Virus record (IMG/VR): IMGVR_UViG_3300028361_000013
Location: 1-64,000 of that record
Direction: 5' to 3' (one strand)
DNA from: a virus
DNA length: 64,000 bases
Part shown: piece by piece, positions 1 to 8,329 of the stretch
Layout: every line of letters begins with the position of its first letter
Numbering within the stretch: the first letter of the stretch is position 1
Made by a program: the position numbers and the translations under genes
The notes under the pieces: generated by a model
What the model saw: the letters and a program-made list of their open reading frames with translations, nothing else
Databases searched by the model: none
Told to the model about the DNA's origin: nothing

Positions 1-471
1 TGATATTGATTTGTTTATTGATTTTTTATGAGAAATTTTAACATCATTAATATCCATAACATTATTAACTCCATATTTTTCGTTTAATGTGTTTTTTATC
101 TTCTCTTTCACTTTTGGAATTTGCCCAACATTTTCAAATCCATATTTTTCAATTAATGAATTTTTAATATTTTCTTGAGTTTTTGGACCATTTTTACAAA
201 TTATTGAACATGTTAATGAATATCCTCTTGACAGTTTTATAAAATTAACTTCACCTTCACACTCTCTACAAGTGTTTATATTTGTTGAATTATTATATAC
301 ATGCCATACTCTTTGTTGTATTGTTGGAGTATAAGATAATTTTTCATCTAAAAACTTTGTTTCTAAATTTATAAATTTTAAAAATTCATTATCTCTTTGA
401 ATCTCTTTAGTTAAAAATCGGTGATTTCCAGAATCTATCTTTTCTTTTATTGTTTTTTTAAAATTATTCAT
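1..471 (-). CDS. Homing-endonuclease-like zinc protein, partial
   Basis: The frame runs off the left edge of the window, so only the first 157 residues are seen. The start ATG (469-471) overlaps the end of the upstream ribbon-helix-helix gene, suggesting translational coupling. Residues ~75-100 carry two Cys pairs (CREC and CSIIC) like a treble-clef zinc finger. After that come two copies of a repeat built around EKYG..NV, a pattern I know from phage endonuclease-like proteins. Nuclease residues would lie outside the window, so the function is inferred. Confidence 0.6.
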   Translation of the reverse strand, partial: MNNFKKTIKEKIDSGNHRFLTKEIQRDNEFLKFINLETKFLDEKLSYTPTIQQRVWHVYNNSTNINTCRECEGEVNFIKLSRGYSLTCSIICKNGPKTQENIKNSLIEKYGFENVGQIPKVKEKIKNTLNEKYGVNNVMDINDVKISHKKSINKSIS

Positions 472-694
472 CTTTCATTGCCTTTTTTACTTTGCTAATA
501 ATTTCTGATATTGGAATTGCTATTGGCCCCGCAGAATTTGAAGCGTAAATGTAATTTTCATCAGAAGACGTTTTATTTAAAATCAGATTTTCTATAAATC
601 TTGACTTATTAATATTTTCTTTTTTTGATAAAATTTCTAAAATATTAATAGTAGACTCATCAAGAGTTATAGATATTAGTTTTCTTTTTTTCAT
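464..694 (-). CDS. Ribbon-helix-helix DNA-binding protein
   Basis: A 76-residue protein whose first 45 residues fit a CopG/Arc ribbon-helix-helix fold: a basic start with a short beta strand (LISITLDE), then two helices with the turn INKSRF. Such proteins bind operators as dimers and usually repress their own operon. It lies directly upstream of, and overlaps, the zinc endonuclease-like gene on the same strand, so it may control it. A TATTTATA element sits in its leader (about 711-718 on the minus strand). Confidence 0.65.
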   Translation of the reverse strand: MKKRKLISITLDESTINILEILSKKENINKSRFIENLILNKTSSDENYIYASNSAGPIAIPISEIISKVKKAMKDE

Positions 695-778
695 AATACA
701 TATTTTAATACATATATAAATATGTTAAAATTTTGAAAATTGATATTAAATCAATATTTTTGTATAAAATAAATTATT

Positions 779-1750
779 ATGTTGAATTTACCTATTCCTG
801 TAGTGATGCAGTTACAAAAGTCTAAAAATATATTAATACTTGGAGCTGGAGGAGGAGTTGATGTGTTTTCAAGTCTTCCAATCTATTTTACTCTTGAAAA
901 AATGAAAATGGGATTACATTTGGCAAATTATACCCAATCCAATTGGGTGGAAATAAATCAACATGTTGAAACAATTCCTATAGCACTTGGTTGTGTAGGA
1001 GTTAGTGGGAATTTAAAAACTCCTTCTGAAAATTTACCAGAAGCATATCTTTCAAGTTGGTTTAGAGATGCAAGAAATCAAGACGTTCCAATATGGATGT
1101 TTAAGAGAGACCAGAGTGTGAAAGAATATTCTAATTCACTTAATATGCTTATAAAGCATCTTGAGATAGATGCTATACTTCTTGTTGAAGCGGGTATGAG
1201 TTCTATAATGAAAGGGAATGAAGATGGAAGTGGAACAATGTTAGAAGATACATTAACGTTAGCTGCTGTTAAGAATGCTGACGTACCAACAAAGATTTTA
1301 TCTTGTGTTGGGTTTGGAACTGAGACTGAAGAAAAGTTAAGTCATTATCTTGCTCTTGAGAATATGGCACAGATAACAAAGCAAGGAGGTTTCTATGGAA
1401 GCTGTAGTCTTGTTTCTTTCATGGATTGCTTCCAACAGTACAAGCAGGCTTGTGAACATGTCTGGAATCAACCAGGACATAGAAAGTCTCACGTTCAAAC
1501 AAGAATAATTCCTGCAGCTGAAGGAGAGTTTGGTGATTACCATATGTTTCCAGATGAAAAGAAAGCGGATGTATTCGTATCTCCACTTATGAGTGTATAT
1601 TGGTTTTTCAATGCAGAGGCAGCAATTTACAATAATGTAATTATGCCAGTATTGGAAGATAAGGAAACTTTCTTTGAAGCAGTTCAGTCTGGAGTCCCTA
1701 TGATTAAAAACAATATAAAAAGAGCAAGAAGAGAATTGCCACTAACGTAA
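779..1750 (+). CDS. DUF1152-like protein
   Basis: A 323-residue protein with an N-terminal glycine-rich nucleotide-binding-like loop (ILGAGGGVD, residues 20-28) followed by a Rossmann-like pattern, as in DUF1152 proteins. Their reaction is not established. No signal peptide or membrane segment is seen. The stop is separated by one base from the next frame (1752), so they are probably co-transcribed. Assignment rests on the GAGGG-D signature and overall length; function is unknown. Confidence 0.55.
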   Translation: MLNLPIPVVMQLQKSKNILILGAGGGVDVFSSLPIYFTLEKMKMGLHLANYTQSNWVEINQHVETIPIALGCVGVSGNLKTPSENLPEAYLSSWFRDARNQDVPIWMFKRDQSVKEYSNSLNMLIKHLEIDAILLVEAGMSSIMKGNEDGSGTMLEDTLTLAAVKNADVPTKILSCVGFGTETEEKLSHYLALENMAQITKQGGFYGSCSLVSFMDCFQQYKQACEHVWNQPGHRKSHVQTRIIPAAEGEFGDYHMFPDEKKADVFVSPLMSVYWFFNAEAAIYNNVIMPVLEDKETFFEAVQSGVPMIKNNIKRARRELPLT

Positions 1751-1751
1751 T

Positions 1752-2348
1752 ATGCAGAAAAAATTAGCAACAGATTTAGATAAGAGAATTCAGAAGGTAG
1801 CTGAGAATTTCTCTAAAAAGAATAGAGTAGGAAATGTGAATGGAGAAGATTTCACGATAAAAAGTAGATATGCTCTGTCTGACCATTCAGCTTTTGTAAG
1901 GTTCAATAAAACAAGCACAAAAGATGCTCTGGCTCTATTTTAATATGATGAGGATTACTGGAAATATTTTTTTCCTACAGATAATCACATATTTGGATTT
2001 AGATGTTTCGAGATAATCAAGATAACTGGTCAAACATGGAATGTAGTTGATGATGTTTTAGATATTGATAACTTTAGAGAAAAAGCAACTGAATCAATTG
2101 GTAAAAAGCCAGGCTTTAAATTTAGTGAGCATGTTTTCATGACAAATGATACTGCTGCAATTAGATATAAGAATGAGGAAGGAAAAAGAGAAATTGCGTT
2201 CTTCTATTATATTCATAAAGGTATGAGTCAAGGTTGGAAGTGCTTCTTTCCTACTGACATCCGCATCAACGGATTTAGATTATTTGAACTTGAGAAATTC
2301 AATGTAGAGAAGGAGAATTTTGAATTAAATTTCATTGTAGCTCAATAA
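1752..2348 (+). pseudogene. Two-repeat protein interrupted by an in-frame TAA
   Basis: One reading frame runs from 1752 to 2348 and is broken only by TAA at 1941-1943. The predicted product holds two copies of the same ~55-residue unit: the end of each reads like FFPTDn.i.GFR.FE. The stop falls in unit 1 where unit 2 has Tyr (context ALF-stop-YDED against AFFYYIHK), so a single TAT/TAC-to-TAA change explains it. It could be a recent nonsense mutation, a sequencing error or read-through. Annotated separately, it would look like two genes at 1752-1943 and 2139-2348. Confidence 0.6.
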
Positions 2349-2366
2349 GATATTTATGATTATATA

Positions 2367-2394
2367 GAACATTTTTGAATTTATTGCGTATAAC
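2367..2394 (+). promoter_or_regulatory. GAACATT/CGTATAAC promoter
   Basis: GAACATT at 2367 and CGTATAAC at 2387, with 20 bp between their first bases. This is one of 19 copies with almost constant spacing. It drives the TPR-SpoIIE gene starting at 2420. Confidence 0.75.
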
Positions 2395-2419
2395 AAGATA
2401 GAACCAATAAATTTATAAT

Positions 2420-4336
2420 ATGAAAACTCTATTAACATTAATGCTTGTTTTTATTTCTATAATCACCTTTTCAAAGGGTTTAGAAGAAATGAAGTCTGAT
2501 TTGAATAGTTCTACTACTTATTCTCAGAAGATTGAGAATGTTAAGAGCATTTTAGACTTTGCCTATTCTAAAAAAGATATTGATTTAGGTTATGAATATT
2601 TCGAGTTAGGGGTTAAATTAGCTCAGAACAGTGGTAACAAAAAAGATGAAGTTTGTGTTATAAATAAATTTGCTGACCTACAAAGTGACTTAGGTCTTTA
2701 TGATAAAGCTGTTGAGTTATATATGAGCTCGCAAGATTTGCTTAAGAATGAAGTAAATGTAGAGAGAGAAAAGCATGATTTATTTATTTCTTTGTCTATT
2801 ACATTTCAGCACAAAGGAGATTTTGTAAAAGCTCTTGACTATGCAAAGTACTCTTTAGATATTTCTAACAACATGGGAGATGATGAGTTGATTTGTTCTT
2901 CGTTAAGATTTTTAGCAAATGTGTATCTTGAAATTGAAGAATTAGAATTGGCTCTTGAGAATTATTATTTAGCTTTAGAAAAGTCGAACAAAACTGATAA
3001 CAAAAAAGTTTCTGCTCAAATCTTCAATAATATAGGTCTCGTATATCAAAATAAAAAAGACTATAAAAATGCTGAGAAACACTTTTTCAAAGCGTATGAG
3101 TTGGCGAAAGAAATTGAATACTTCTTGTTAATTGCATATATAGAAATGGAGCTTTCAGACTTCTATAATTTAACTGAAGATTACAGTAAGTCTGAAAAGT
3201 ATTTAACTCTTGCTTTAGCTAAAGAGAAGGAGGCTAATTATATTATTTTATCTCAAAACTTATTTGATAACGCTCATGATTTATATAAGAAAACTGGAGA
3301 CTATAAAAAGTCTTTAGAGTTCTTTGAAAAGTATCAGGTTATTTCAGACTCTTTAAACAAGCAGGGTAATGACCAGGATATACTGGAAGCAGAAACTAAA
3401 TTTAGAACAAACGAAAAGGAAAAAGAGATTCAAATTCTTAATACCGAAAACCTTTTGAAGGAGTCTGAAATTAAGAAAAGAAACATTGCAATATTCTTAA
3501 CAGCAATTATTGCTGCTATAGTCCTTTCGATGTTGTTTTTAGTACAGCGTTCAAGAAAAAAGCAGATTAGACTTACAGAAGAAATAACTCACCAACAAGT
3601 AGAAATTACAGATAGCATTAATTATGCTAAAATAATACAGGATTCTATTTTTGGAAAAAAGGAGACTATTAAAGATGTTTATGAAAACTCAAGCATTTTG
3701 TTTAAGCCAAAAGATATTGTGTCTGGAGATTTCTATTGGTTCCATAAAAATGAAAACAAATTTTTATTTACTGCAGCAGATTGTACTGGTCACGGAGTTC
3801 CAGGAGCAATGATGAGTATGATTGGAAACAATTCTCTAAATGATTCTGTTAAAGTCAAAGGGATGACAAAACCTTCTGAAATTTTAGACCACTTAAGCAA
3901 GTATGTTTATGATGCATTCTCTGACAACGATACAAAGAATGGTATGGACATAGCTCTTTGTTCTCTTGACTTAGAAACAAAAGAGTTAGAATACTCTGGA
4001 GCATTTAACTCTTTATATCTTTTTAAGAAAAGTGGAGATTTAATAGAAGTTAAGTCTGATAAAAATTATATTGGAGACATTGATTCTGTCTATACTAACC
4101 ATAAACTTCAATTAGAAGAGGGTGATTGTATTTATATTATGAGTGATGGTTATGTTGACCAGTTTGGTGGAGATAAAAACAAGAAGTATAAAACAGCAAA
4201 CTTAAAAAAAGAAATACAAAAAAACATTGACCAGCCAGTAGAAGTTCAAAAGGAAATTTTAGAAAAAAACTTTGATGCTTGGATGGGGGTGAACGAACAA
4301 GTTGATGATGTTTGTTTAGTAATAGTTAGAGTTTAA
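2420..4336 (+). CDS. TPR-SpoIIE family membrane serine phosphatase
   Basis: A 638-residue protein: signal peptide (residues 1-20), a long array of tetratricopeptide repeats (~35-320), one membrane helix (~357-377, followed by RSRKK), a short coiled linker, then a C-terminal PP2C/SpoIIE phosphatase domain (~410-638). The domain shows GDFYW, the metal-binding AADCTGHGVPGA motif, SDGYVDQFGG and a final DDVCLVIV. In Bacteroidota this architecture is common for RsbU-like regulators that dephosphorylate anti-sigma antagonists. It has its own phage-type promoter. It is probably host-derived and may tune host signalling during infection (inference). Confidence 0.85.
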   Translation: MKTLLTLMLVFISIITFSKGLEEMKSDLNSSTTYSQKIENVKSILDFAYSKKDIDLGYEYFELGVKLAQNSGNKKDEVCVINKFADLQSDLGLYDKAVELYMSSQDLLKNEVNVEREKHDLFISLSITFQHKGDFVKALDYAKYSLDISNNMGDDELICSSLRFLANVYLEIEELELALENYYLALEKSNKTDNKKVSAQIFNNIGLVYQNKKDYKNAEKHFFKAYELAKEIEYFLLIAYIEMELSDFYNLTEDYSKSEKYLTLALAKEKEANYIILSQNLFDNAHDLYKKTGDYKKSLEFFEKYQVISDSLNKQGNDQDILEAETKFRTNEKEKEIQILNTENLLKESEIKKRNIAIFLTAIIAAIVLSMLFLVQRSRKKQIRLTEEITHQQVEITDSINYAKIIQDSIFGKKETIKDVYENSSILFKPKDIVSGDFYWFHKNENKFLFTAADCTGHGVPGAMMSMIGNNSLNDSVKVKGMTKPSEILDHLSKYVYDAFSDNDTKNGMDIALCSLDLETKELEYSGAFNSLYLFKKSGDLIEVKSDKNYIGDIDSVYTNHKLQLEEGDCIYIMSDGYVDQFGGDKNKKYKTANLKKEIQKNIDQPVEVQKEILEKNFDAWMGVNEQVDDVCLVIVRV

Positions 4337-4349
4337 TTAATTTGTTTTT

Positions 4350-4364
4350 TATTTATAATAAAAA
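4350..4364 (+). promoter_or_regulatory. TATTTATAATAAAA element
   Basis: A TATTTATAATAAAA sequence seven bases before the ATG at 4371. The same sequence stands before several homing endonuclease genes and tnpB. It is possibly a late-type promoter; the spacing would leave a very short leader. Confidence 0.4.
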
Positions 4365-4370
4365 CAAATC

Positions 4371-4949
4371 ATGTTAGTAGCTATAAAAACAAGAAGAATA
4401 TCGAAGATTTCAACTCTTAATAAAAAAGGAGAAAATATAATCTTAAACATAGAACCTGGAGTATGGACTGTTATAGAAGATATAAATAATCCAAACTTAG
4501 TTCTAAACAAACAAGAAGTTTTAAACTCTGGAGGAGAAGTATATGCTTCACTATGGAGAAGTACGCCTCCATTTGGAGAAAAGGTTGCCTTTATTAGAAG
4601 TGGGTTTAACACAACTACAAACGCTACTTTTGCAGAAGTAAAGAGTGTGTCTAAAGATGCTATTTTAGAACTCTCTAAAGAGGCTGCTGATTCTTATGAC
4701 ACCATCCTTCAAGATATCGAGATAAAAGGTTATATTGATGGTATTAATGCTTTGGCAGAAAAAGCAACAGATACAATAGCTGGATTAAAGTCTGCATATG
4801 ATTCTAAAAGAATTGGTAAAGATGCGTTTGATACAAAGGCTGCTGCTGTTTTTAATGCTTATATAGAATTAGTTAACAACAATTCAAGTGATTATTTATC
4901 TAAAGTTTTTGGTGAAATAATTGTTACTGCAACAAGAAGGAAATATTAA
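4371..4949 (+). CDS. Unknown protein, 192 aa
   Basis: I do not recognise a family. The first ~80 residues look beta-rich (LVAIKTRRI, WTVIED, ASLWRSTPP); the rest is helical with alanine-rich heptads. The frame ends at TAA (4947-4949), but the +1 frame stays open for another ~18 codons (reading NLGAGSVIAD), so a frameshift near the 3' end is possible. It is followed by a strong terminator (5021-5053). A TATTTATA element lies just upstream. Confidence 0.6.
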   Translation: MLVAIKTRRISKISTLNKKGENIILNIEPGVWTVIEDINNPNLVLNKQEVLNSGGEVYASLWRSTPPFGEKVAFIRSGFNTTTNATFAEVKSVSKDAILELSKEAADSYDTILQDIEIKGYIDGINALAEKATDTIAGLKSAYDSKRIGKDAFDTKAAAVFNAYIELVNNNSSDYLSKVFGEIIVTATRRKY

Positions 4950-5020
4950 TTCTGTTAATCTTGGAGCTGGAAGCGTTATTGCTGATTCATCTACATAAAT
5001 TACTTAATTTTAATAAAAAT

Positions 5021-5053
5021 AAAAACGCTTTCAGAAATGAGGGCGTTTTTTTT
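5021..5053 (+). terminator. Rho-independent terminator
   Basis: AAAAACGC (5021-5028) pairs with GCGTTTTT (5043-5050) and runs into a T tract. It closes the unit carrying the 192-residue gene; the next phage-type promoter starts two bases later. Confidence 0.8.
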
Positions 5054-5054
5054 A

Positions 5055-5082
5055 GAACATTTTTGTTTTTATTGCGTATAAC
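5055..5082 (+). promoter_or_regulatory. GAACATT/CGTATAAC promoter
   Basis: GAACATT at 5055 and CGTATAAC at 5075 (20-bp register). It now leads only into a 14-codon gene fragment (5111) cut off by the LAGLIDADG gene. It is probably the original promoter of the Thg1-like gene. Confidence 0.7.
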
Positions 5083-5110
5083 AAATTGACTATACAAAAT
5101 AAGAATTAAT

Positions 5111-5155
5111 ATGAAATTTGAAACAATGGGTGATTGGTGTAAATTATTATTATAA
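5111..5155 (+). pseudogene. 5' stub of a Thg1-like gene
   Basis: This 14-codon frame reads MKFETMGDWCK and stops just after running into the 3' end of the convergent LAGLIDADG gene. It resembles the first residues of the intact Thg1-like gene downstream (MKDDLGDRMK). It lies at the usual distance from a phage-type promoter. I read it as the original gene start left behind when the endonuclease inserted; the similarity is short, so this is tentative. Confidence 0.4.
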
Positions 5156-5953
5156 AAAAGATATTATTTTTTCCTTTTTCCTTTTTAATTCAATTTTTTC
5201 ATTAGAATCTTCATATAATAAATTATAATATTTTTTTATAAAATCCTTACCATAGTAAGCGAATGAACCCACTATATTGTGATACCTAATATAAATTTTA
5301 GGTTTATGGTTTTCTTTTAATTTGTTTTTAGAACAAAAATCAATAATACTATTTAAAACTTCCAGAGTTCCAGTAAAAGATATTACAGGATATATTTTTC
5401 TCACAGAACTTATACTCCCATCTCCATCAAAGTAACCTCTAATAAAATGTTTTAGCATATTTTCTGGAATTTTATTATCTATTTTAGCAGTTAAAGATTT
5501 TTTATTAACTATTGAAAACAAATCTCTCAATCCAATAATAAATTCATCAATATGTAAATCTATATAACAATAGTTTTCTTTATCATTTTCTCTGTATTTA
5601 ACCATGTTTAAAATATCTGATTCCAATATATCCAAACATCTCAAAAAATTAATTAGATGATTAGAATCTCTTTTATGTAGTTTAATGTGTAGATTACTGC
5701 TGTTTTTTCTAATATATCCATCGGCTAATATAAACCCAGCCCAGTAACAGCTTTCTTTTGTATAAGACATGAAGAAACTTTTATTACATACTAAATCGCT
5801 TTTTCTTTTATGTAATTTTATTTTTTCTTTTTTTAACAATCTTTGAATCGTAGTTCTATGTAAATTAAATTTAATTGATAGATTTTTATTACTCATACCT
5901 TCTTTGTATAATTTTATTATCTGATTTTCAATACCATCTTCTAATTGTTTCAT
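5150..5953 (-). CDS. LAGLIDADG homing endonuclease
   Basis: A 267-residue protein with a helix-turn-helix at ~20-45 (NLSIKFNLHRTTIQRLL) and two LAGLIDADG motifs: AGFILADGY (72-80) and IRGYFDGDG (~170). Each motif supplies a catalytic Asp, so this is a single-chain two-motif enzyme that cuts a long DNA target and spreads its own gene. It is free-standing, opposite to its neighbours, and lies between a stub and a full copy of the Thg1-like gene. Its own leader contains ATTTATATAAAAAC, like other endonuclease genes here. Confidence 0.88.
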   Translation of the reverse strand: MKQLEDGIENQIIKLYKEGMSNKNLSIKFNLHRTTIQRLLKKEKIKLHKRKSDLVCNKSFFMSYTKESCYWAGFILADGYIRKNSSNLHIKLHKRDSNHLINFLRCLDILESDILNMVKYRENDKENYCYIDLHIDEFIIGLRDLFSIVNKKSLTAKIDNKIPENMLKHFIRGYFDGDGSISSVRKIYPVISFTGTLEVLNSIIDFCSKNKLKENHKPKIYIRYHNIVGSFAYYGKDFIKKYYNLLYEDSNEKIELKRKKEKIISFL

Positions 5954-6017
5954 ATTTTTGTTTTTATATAAATATGTAAAATTTTATAAATACATCATTT
6001 TCTCTACAATGAAGTTG

Positions 6018-6045
6018 AAACATTTATTTTTAATTTACGTATAAT
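6018..6045 (+). promoter_or_regulatory. GAACATT/CGTATAAC promoter (AAACATT variant)
   Basis: AAACATT at 6018 and CGTATAAT at 6038, 20 bp apart; the ATG of the Thg1-like gene follows at 6064. It is a second promoter for this gene after the insertion at 5150-5953. Confidence 0.65.
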
Positions 6046-6063
6046 ATTAAAAAAACATAAAAT

Positions 6064-6990
6064 ATGAAAGATGATTTAGGGGATAGAATGAAAAATTATG
6101 AGTTTAGTAGCAGGTCTTATTTGGGACCTAGGAGTTATTTAGTAATTCGACTAGATGGAAAGGCATTTCACACTTACACTAAAGGTTTAAAAAGGCCATT
6201 TGATGAGGCATTTTCATCTGATATGGATGAGACAGCAAGGTTTTTGTGTGAGAATCTTCAGGGCGCTAAGTTTGCTTACGTTCAATCTGATGAAATTTCT
6301 ATTTTTATAACTACTGTTGGTTCTGATAGTGCTCAACCATTATTTAAAAATCAAGTTCAAAAAATAGTATCTATTTCTGCTTCTATGGCTTCAGCTAAGT
6401 TTAATCAACTTAGAATGTTTAGATATTTTTGTGGTCCTGAAACAAATATAGTACAGGAAAATGATAAAACTATTGGAGAGCATTATGAAGTTGGAACAAA
6501 TTTAGAAGTTGTAAGAGATGATATTTCTTCGTTTATAAATTATATGCCAATTAATTCAAATCTTGCATTTTTTGATGCAAGAGTTATGTGTTTTTCTGAC
6601 CCATATGAAGTTCATAATTGTTTTGTTTGGAGGCAACAAGACGCTACAAGGAATTCAATTTCAATGGCAGCACAGTCATTATTTTCTCACAAAGAGCTTC
6701 ACAAAAAATCTACAAATGAAATGCAAGATATGATGATGACTCAAAAAGGGGTTAATTGGAATGATTACCCAGTAAGGTTTAAAAGGGGTGGGTTTATTTG
6801 TAGAGAAAATTATGAAGCTATAATTGACTTGAAAAATATTCCAGAAAACAAAAGACCATCTGGTAAAGTAATTAGAAGTCGTTGGTCAATAATAGCTCCG
6901 CCAATATTTACTAAAGATAAAGAGTTTACTTATAGTAGAATTCCAACCCCTTTTGGTCCTCTATGGAAATTGCAAGAAGATTTTAATTAA
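6064..6990 (+). CDS. Thg1-like 3'-5' tRNA polymerase
   Basis: A 308-residue protein of the tRNA-His guanylyltransferase/TLP family, which adds nucleotides to tRNA 5' ends in the 3'-5' direction. Visible motifs are RLDGKAFHTYTKG (residues ~29-41, with a metal-binding Asp) and QSDEISIF (~74-81, with the second metal site), plus FVWRQQDATRNS further on. Phage copies may repair 5'-damaged tRNAs, which would fit the RNA ligase encoded at 33-35 kb. It is preceded by its own phage-type promoter. A stub of a similar start lies at 5111. Confidence 0.9.
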   Translation: MKDDLGDRMKNYEFSSRSYLGPRSYLVIRLDGKAFHTYTKGLKRPFDEAFSSDMDETARFLCENLQGAKFAYVQSDEISIFITTVGSDSAQPLFKNQVQKIVSISASMASAKFNQLRMFRYFCGPETNIVQENDKTIGEHYEVGTNLEVVRDDISSFINYMPINSNLAFFDARVMCFSDPYEVHNCFVWRQQDATRNSISMAAQSLFSHKELHKKSTNEMQDMMMTQKGVNWNDYPVRFKRGGFICRENYEAIIDLKNIPENKRPSGKVIRSRWSIIAPPIFTKDKEFTYSRIPTPFGPLWKLQEDFN

Positions 6991-7052
6991 CACAATTATA
7001 AACAAGGTAGAGGTAGTCTTTGAAGATGCTGAGCCAATATTAAAAACAGAAA

Positions 7053-7466
7053 ATGAAACAGTTTAAATTATTATCAGTATTATTAGTGGCTATATTATTT
7101 ACATCTTGTGGCCCAGAAGGAGAAGCTTCAATTGAGAACAGTCTTGTGGTTGAGCAAGTTGAAAAGACAGTAGAGTCATCAAATTGTTCAGATTGTCTGC
7201 AAAGTATTTATCCTTATAGAGTTAAGTTAAAGACTAACTCTGGAAGTGTATTTTATTACACAAACTACAAGCATGAGGTAGGAGATACGCTTCTTTCTAT
7301 ATTTGAATTTACTGATAGCAGAGATGGAATCATAAAAACTACAGAGAACGCTCGTGATTCAATTATAGATGTAAATGTAAAATTGATTAAGAAGAATGAG
7401 GAATTAGAGTTGTACAATTCTTTGTTGATGGGTATAATTCAAGAAAACGCCTTAAAAACTAAGTAA
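7053..7466 (+). CDS. Small lipoprotein
   Basis: A 137-residue protein with an N-terminal lipoprotein signal: a basic start, hydrophobic LLSVLLVAILF, then lipobox FTSC with Cys19 as the lipidation site. The mature part has a close Cys pair (SNCSDC) and a coiled region. It is probably anchored in a host membrane after synthesis. The stop overlaps the ATG of the next gene (7466), indicating an operon. The family is not recognised; it looks host-derived. Confidence 0.7.
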   Translation: MKQFKLLSVLLVAILFTSCGPEGEASIENSLVVEQVEKTVESSNCSDCLQSIYPYRVKLKTNSGSVFYYTNYKHEVGDTLLSIFEFTDSRDGIIKTTENARDSIIDVNVKLIKKNEELELYNSLLMGIIQENALKTK

Positions 7467-7735
7467 TGAAACGCTCTTTAATATTAATATCTGTTGGTGT
7501 GTTAAACTTTCTTCATGGAATGTTTCATATAATTCAATTCATTCAATCAATGCTTTTGGTTGCTTACTCTACAGAACACGTTCATGAGCACGACCATAGT
7601 AGTTGGATTGAAAAGGTGATGCACAGCCCTTTCTTTGCTTTAGTTTGGGGTGTAATTGGGATACTTACTTTAGTAATAGGAATCAAAGACTATAGACACC
7701 ACAAGAAGTGTCAACACAATCACGAACATAATTAA
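7466..7735 (+). CDS. His-rich two-helix membrane protein
   Basis: An 89-residue protein with two predicted membrane helices (~5-35 and ~57-73) joined by a His-rich loop (EHVHEHDHS) and ending in a His-rich tail (HHKKCQHNHEHN). The histidines could bind metal, but no enzyme family is recognised. It overlaps the upstream lipoprotein stop and is six bases from the next ORF. Similar small membrane proteins occur on Bacteroidota chromosomes (from memory), suggesting acquisition from a host. Confidence 0.65.
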   Translation: MKRSLILISVGVLNFLHGMFHIIQFIQSMLLVAYSTEHVHEHDHSSWIEKVMHSPFFALVWGVIGILTLVIGIKDYRHHKKCQHNHEHN

Positions 7736-7740
7736 GAATA

Positions 7741-8103
7741 ATGAATACATTATCTACTGTTAAAGGCGCAGGAAACAGCGCATCAACAATTAGGTATGAA
7801 TACACAGATGTGAAGCCATTTATATCATACACTTATTATAGACTTTCTCAAGTGGATTATGATGGAGAAAAAGAAACTTTTGACGTGATAGCAATTCAAA
7901 ATGAGAGTCAAATATTTTACACATATTCTAAGAGTGGTGACAATAACATTTATCTATCAAGTCCTTCTAACTTCGAACTGTATAATATGATGGGGCAGAT
8001 TGTTAGAAACGGAAACGAAGACGTTGTTTACACAGAAGGATTGCCACAAGGTATATATGTCCTAAAAATAGGTTTATATACTCAGAAGTTCTTTATAAGG
8101 TAA
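7741..8103 (+). CDS. Truncated type IX secretion substrate (C-terminal signal)
   Basis: A 120-residue ORF that looks like only the C-terminal end of a secreted Bacteroidota protein. YYRLSQVDYDGEKE (~31-44) is the usual strand before a type A C-terminal sorting domain, and the last ~45 residues (FELYNMMGQIV ... LPQGIYVLKI ... KFFIR) fit that domain, which is recognised by the type IX secretion system. No Sec signal peptide is present, so as it stands it should not reach the periplasm. It is probably a decaying fragment or cytoplasmic decoy (inference). Confidence 0.75.
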   Translation: MNTLSTVKGAGNSASTIRYEYTDVKPFISYTYYRLSQVDYDGEKETFDVIAIQNESQIFYTYSKSGDNNIYLSSPSNFELYNMMGQIVRNGNEDVVYTEGLPQGIYVLKIGLYTQKFFIR

Positions 8104-8114
8104 ATTTTATTATC

Positions 8115-8122
8115 TATTTATA
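8115..8122 (+). promoter_or_regulatory. TATTTATA element
   Basis: TATTTATA 16 bases before the start of the 63-residue gene at 8138, similar to the elements before the homing endonuclease genes. Confidence 0.3.
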
Positions 8123-8137
8123 TACAAATCAATAGCT

Positions 8138-8329
8138 ATGAAATACGTTTTATATGAAGGTGGAAATGGGGATATACTTTTCACTAAAGAAGAATCTGTA
8201 AACAGCAATCCAAAACTATTGGACCCATTTACAGTAAAAACTCCAACATGGACAGTAGTTGCAGAAGATGATAGCTCAGCAGTCATGCTTTTGAATGCTC
8301 ACTTGTTAGAGAAACATTCTAAAAAATAA
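8138..8329 (+). CDS. Unknown small protein, 63 aa
   Basis: No family recognised. It is short, soluble and acidic in the middle, with no Cys or membrane segment. Its TAA stop directly abuts the stop of the convergent histone-like gene (8330). Confidence 0.5.
   Translation: MKYVLYEGGNGDILFTKEESVNSNPKLLDPFTVKTPTWTVVAEDDSSAVMLLNAHLLEKHSKK

Noticed and set aside
1941-1943. Stop-codon reassignment in this phage
   Set aside because: TAA, TAG and TGA all terminate other clear genes at sensible places; only one frame is interrupted.
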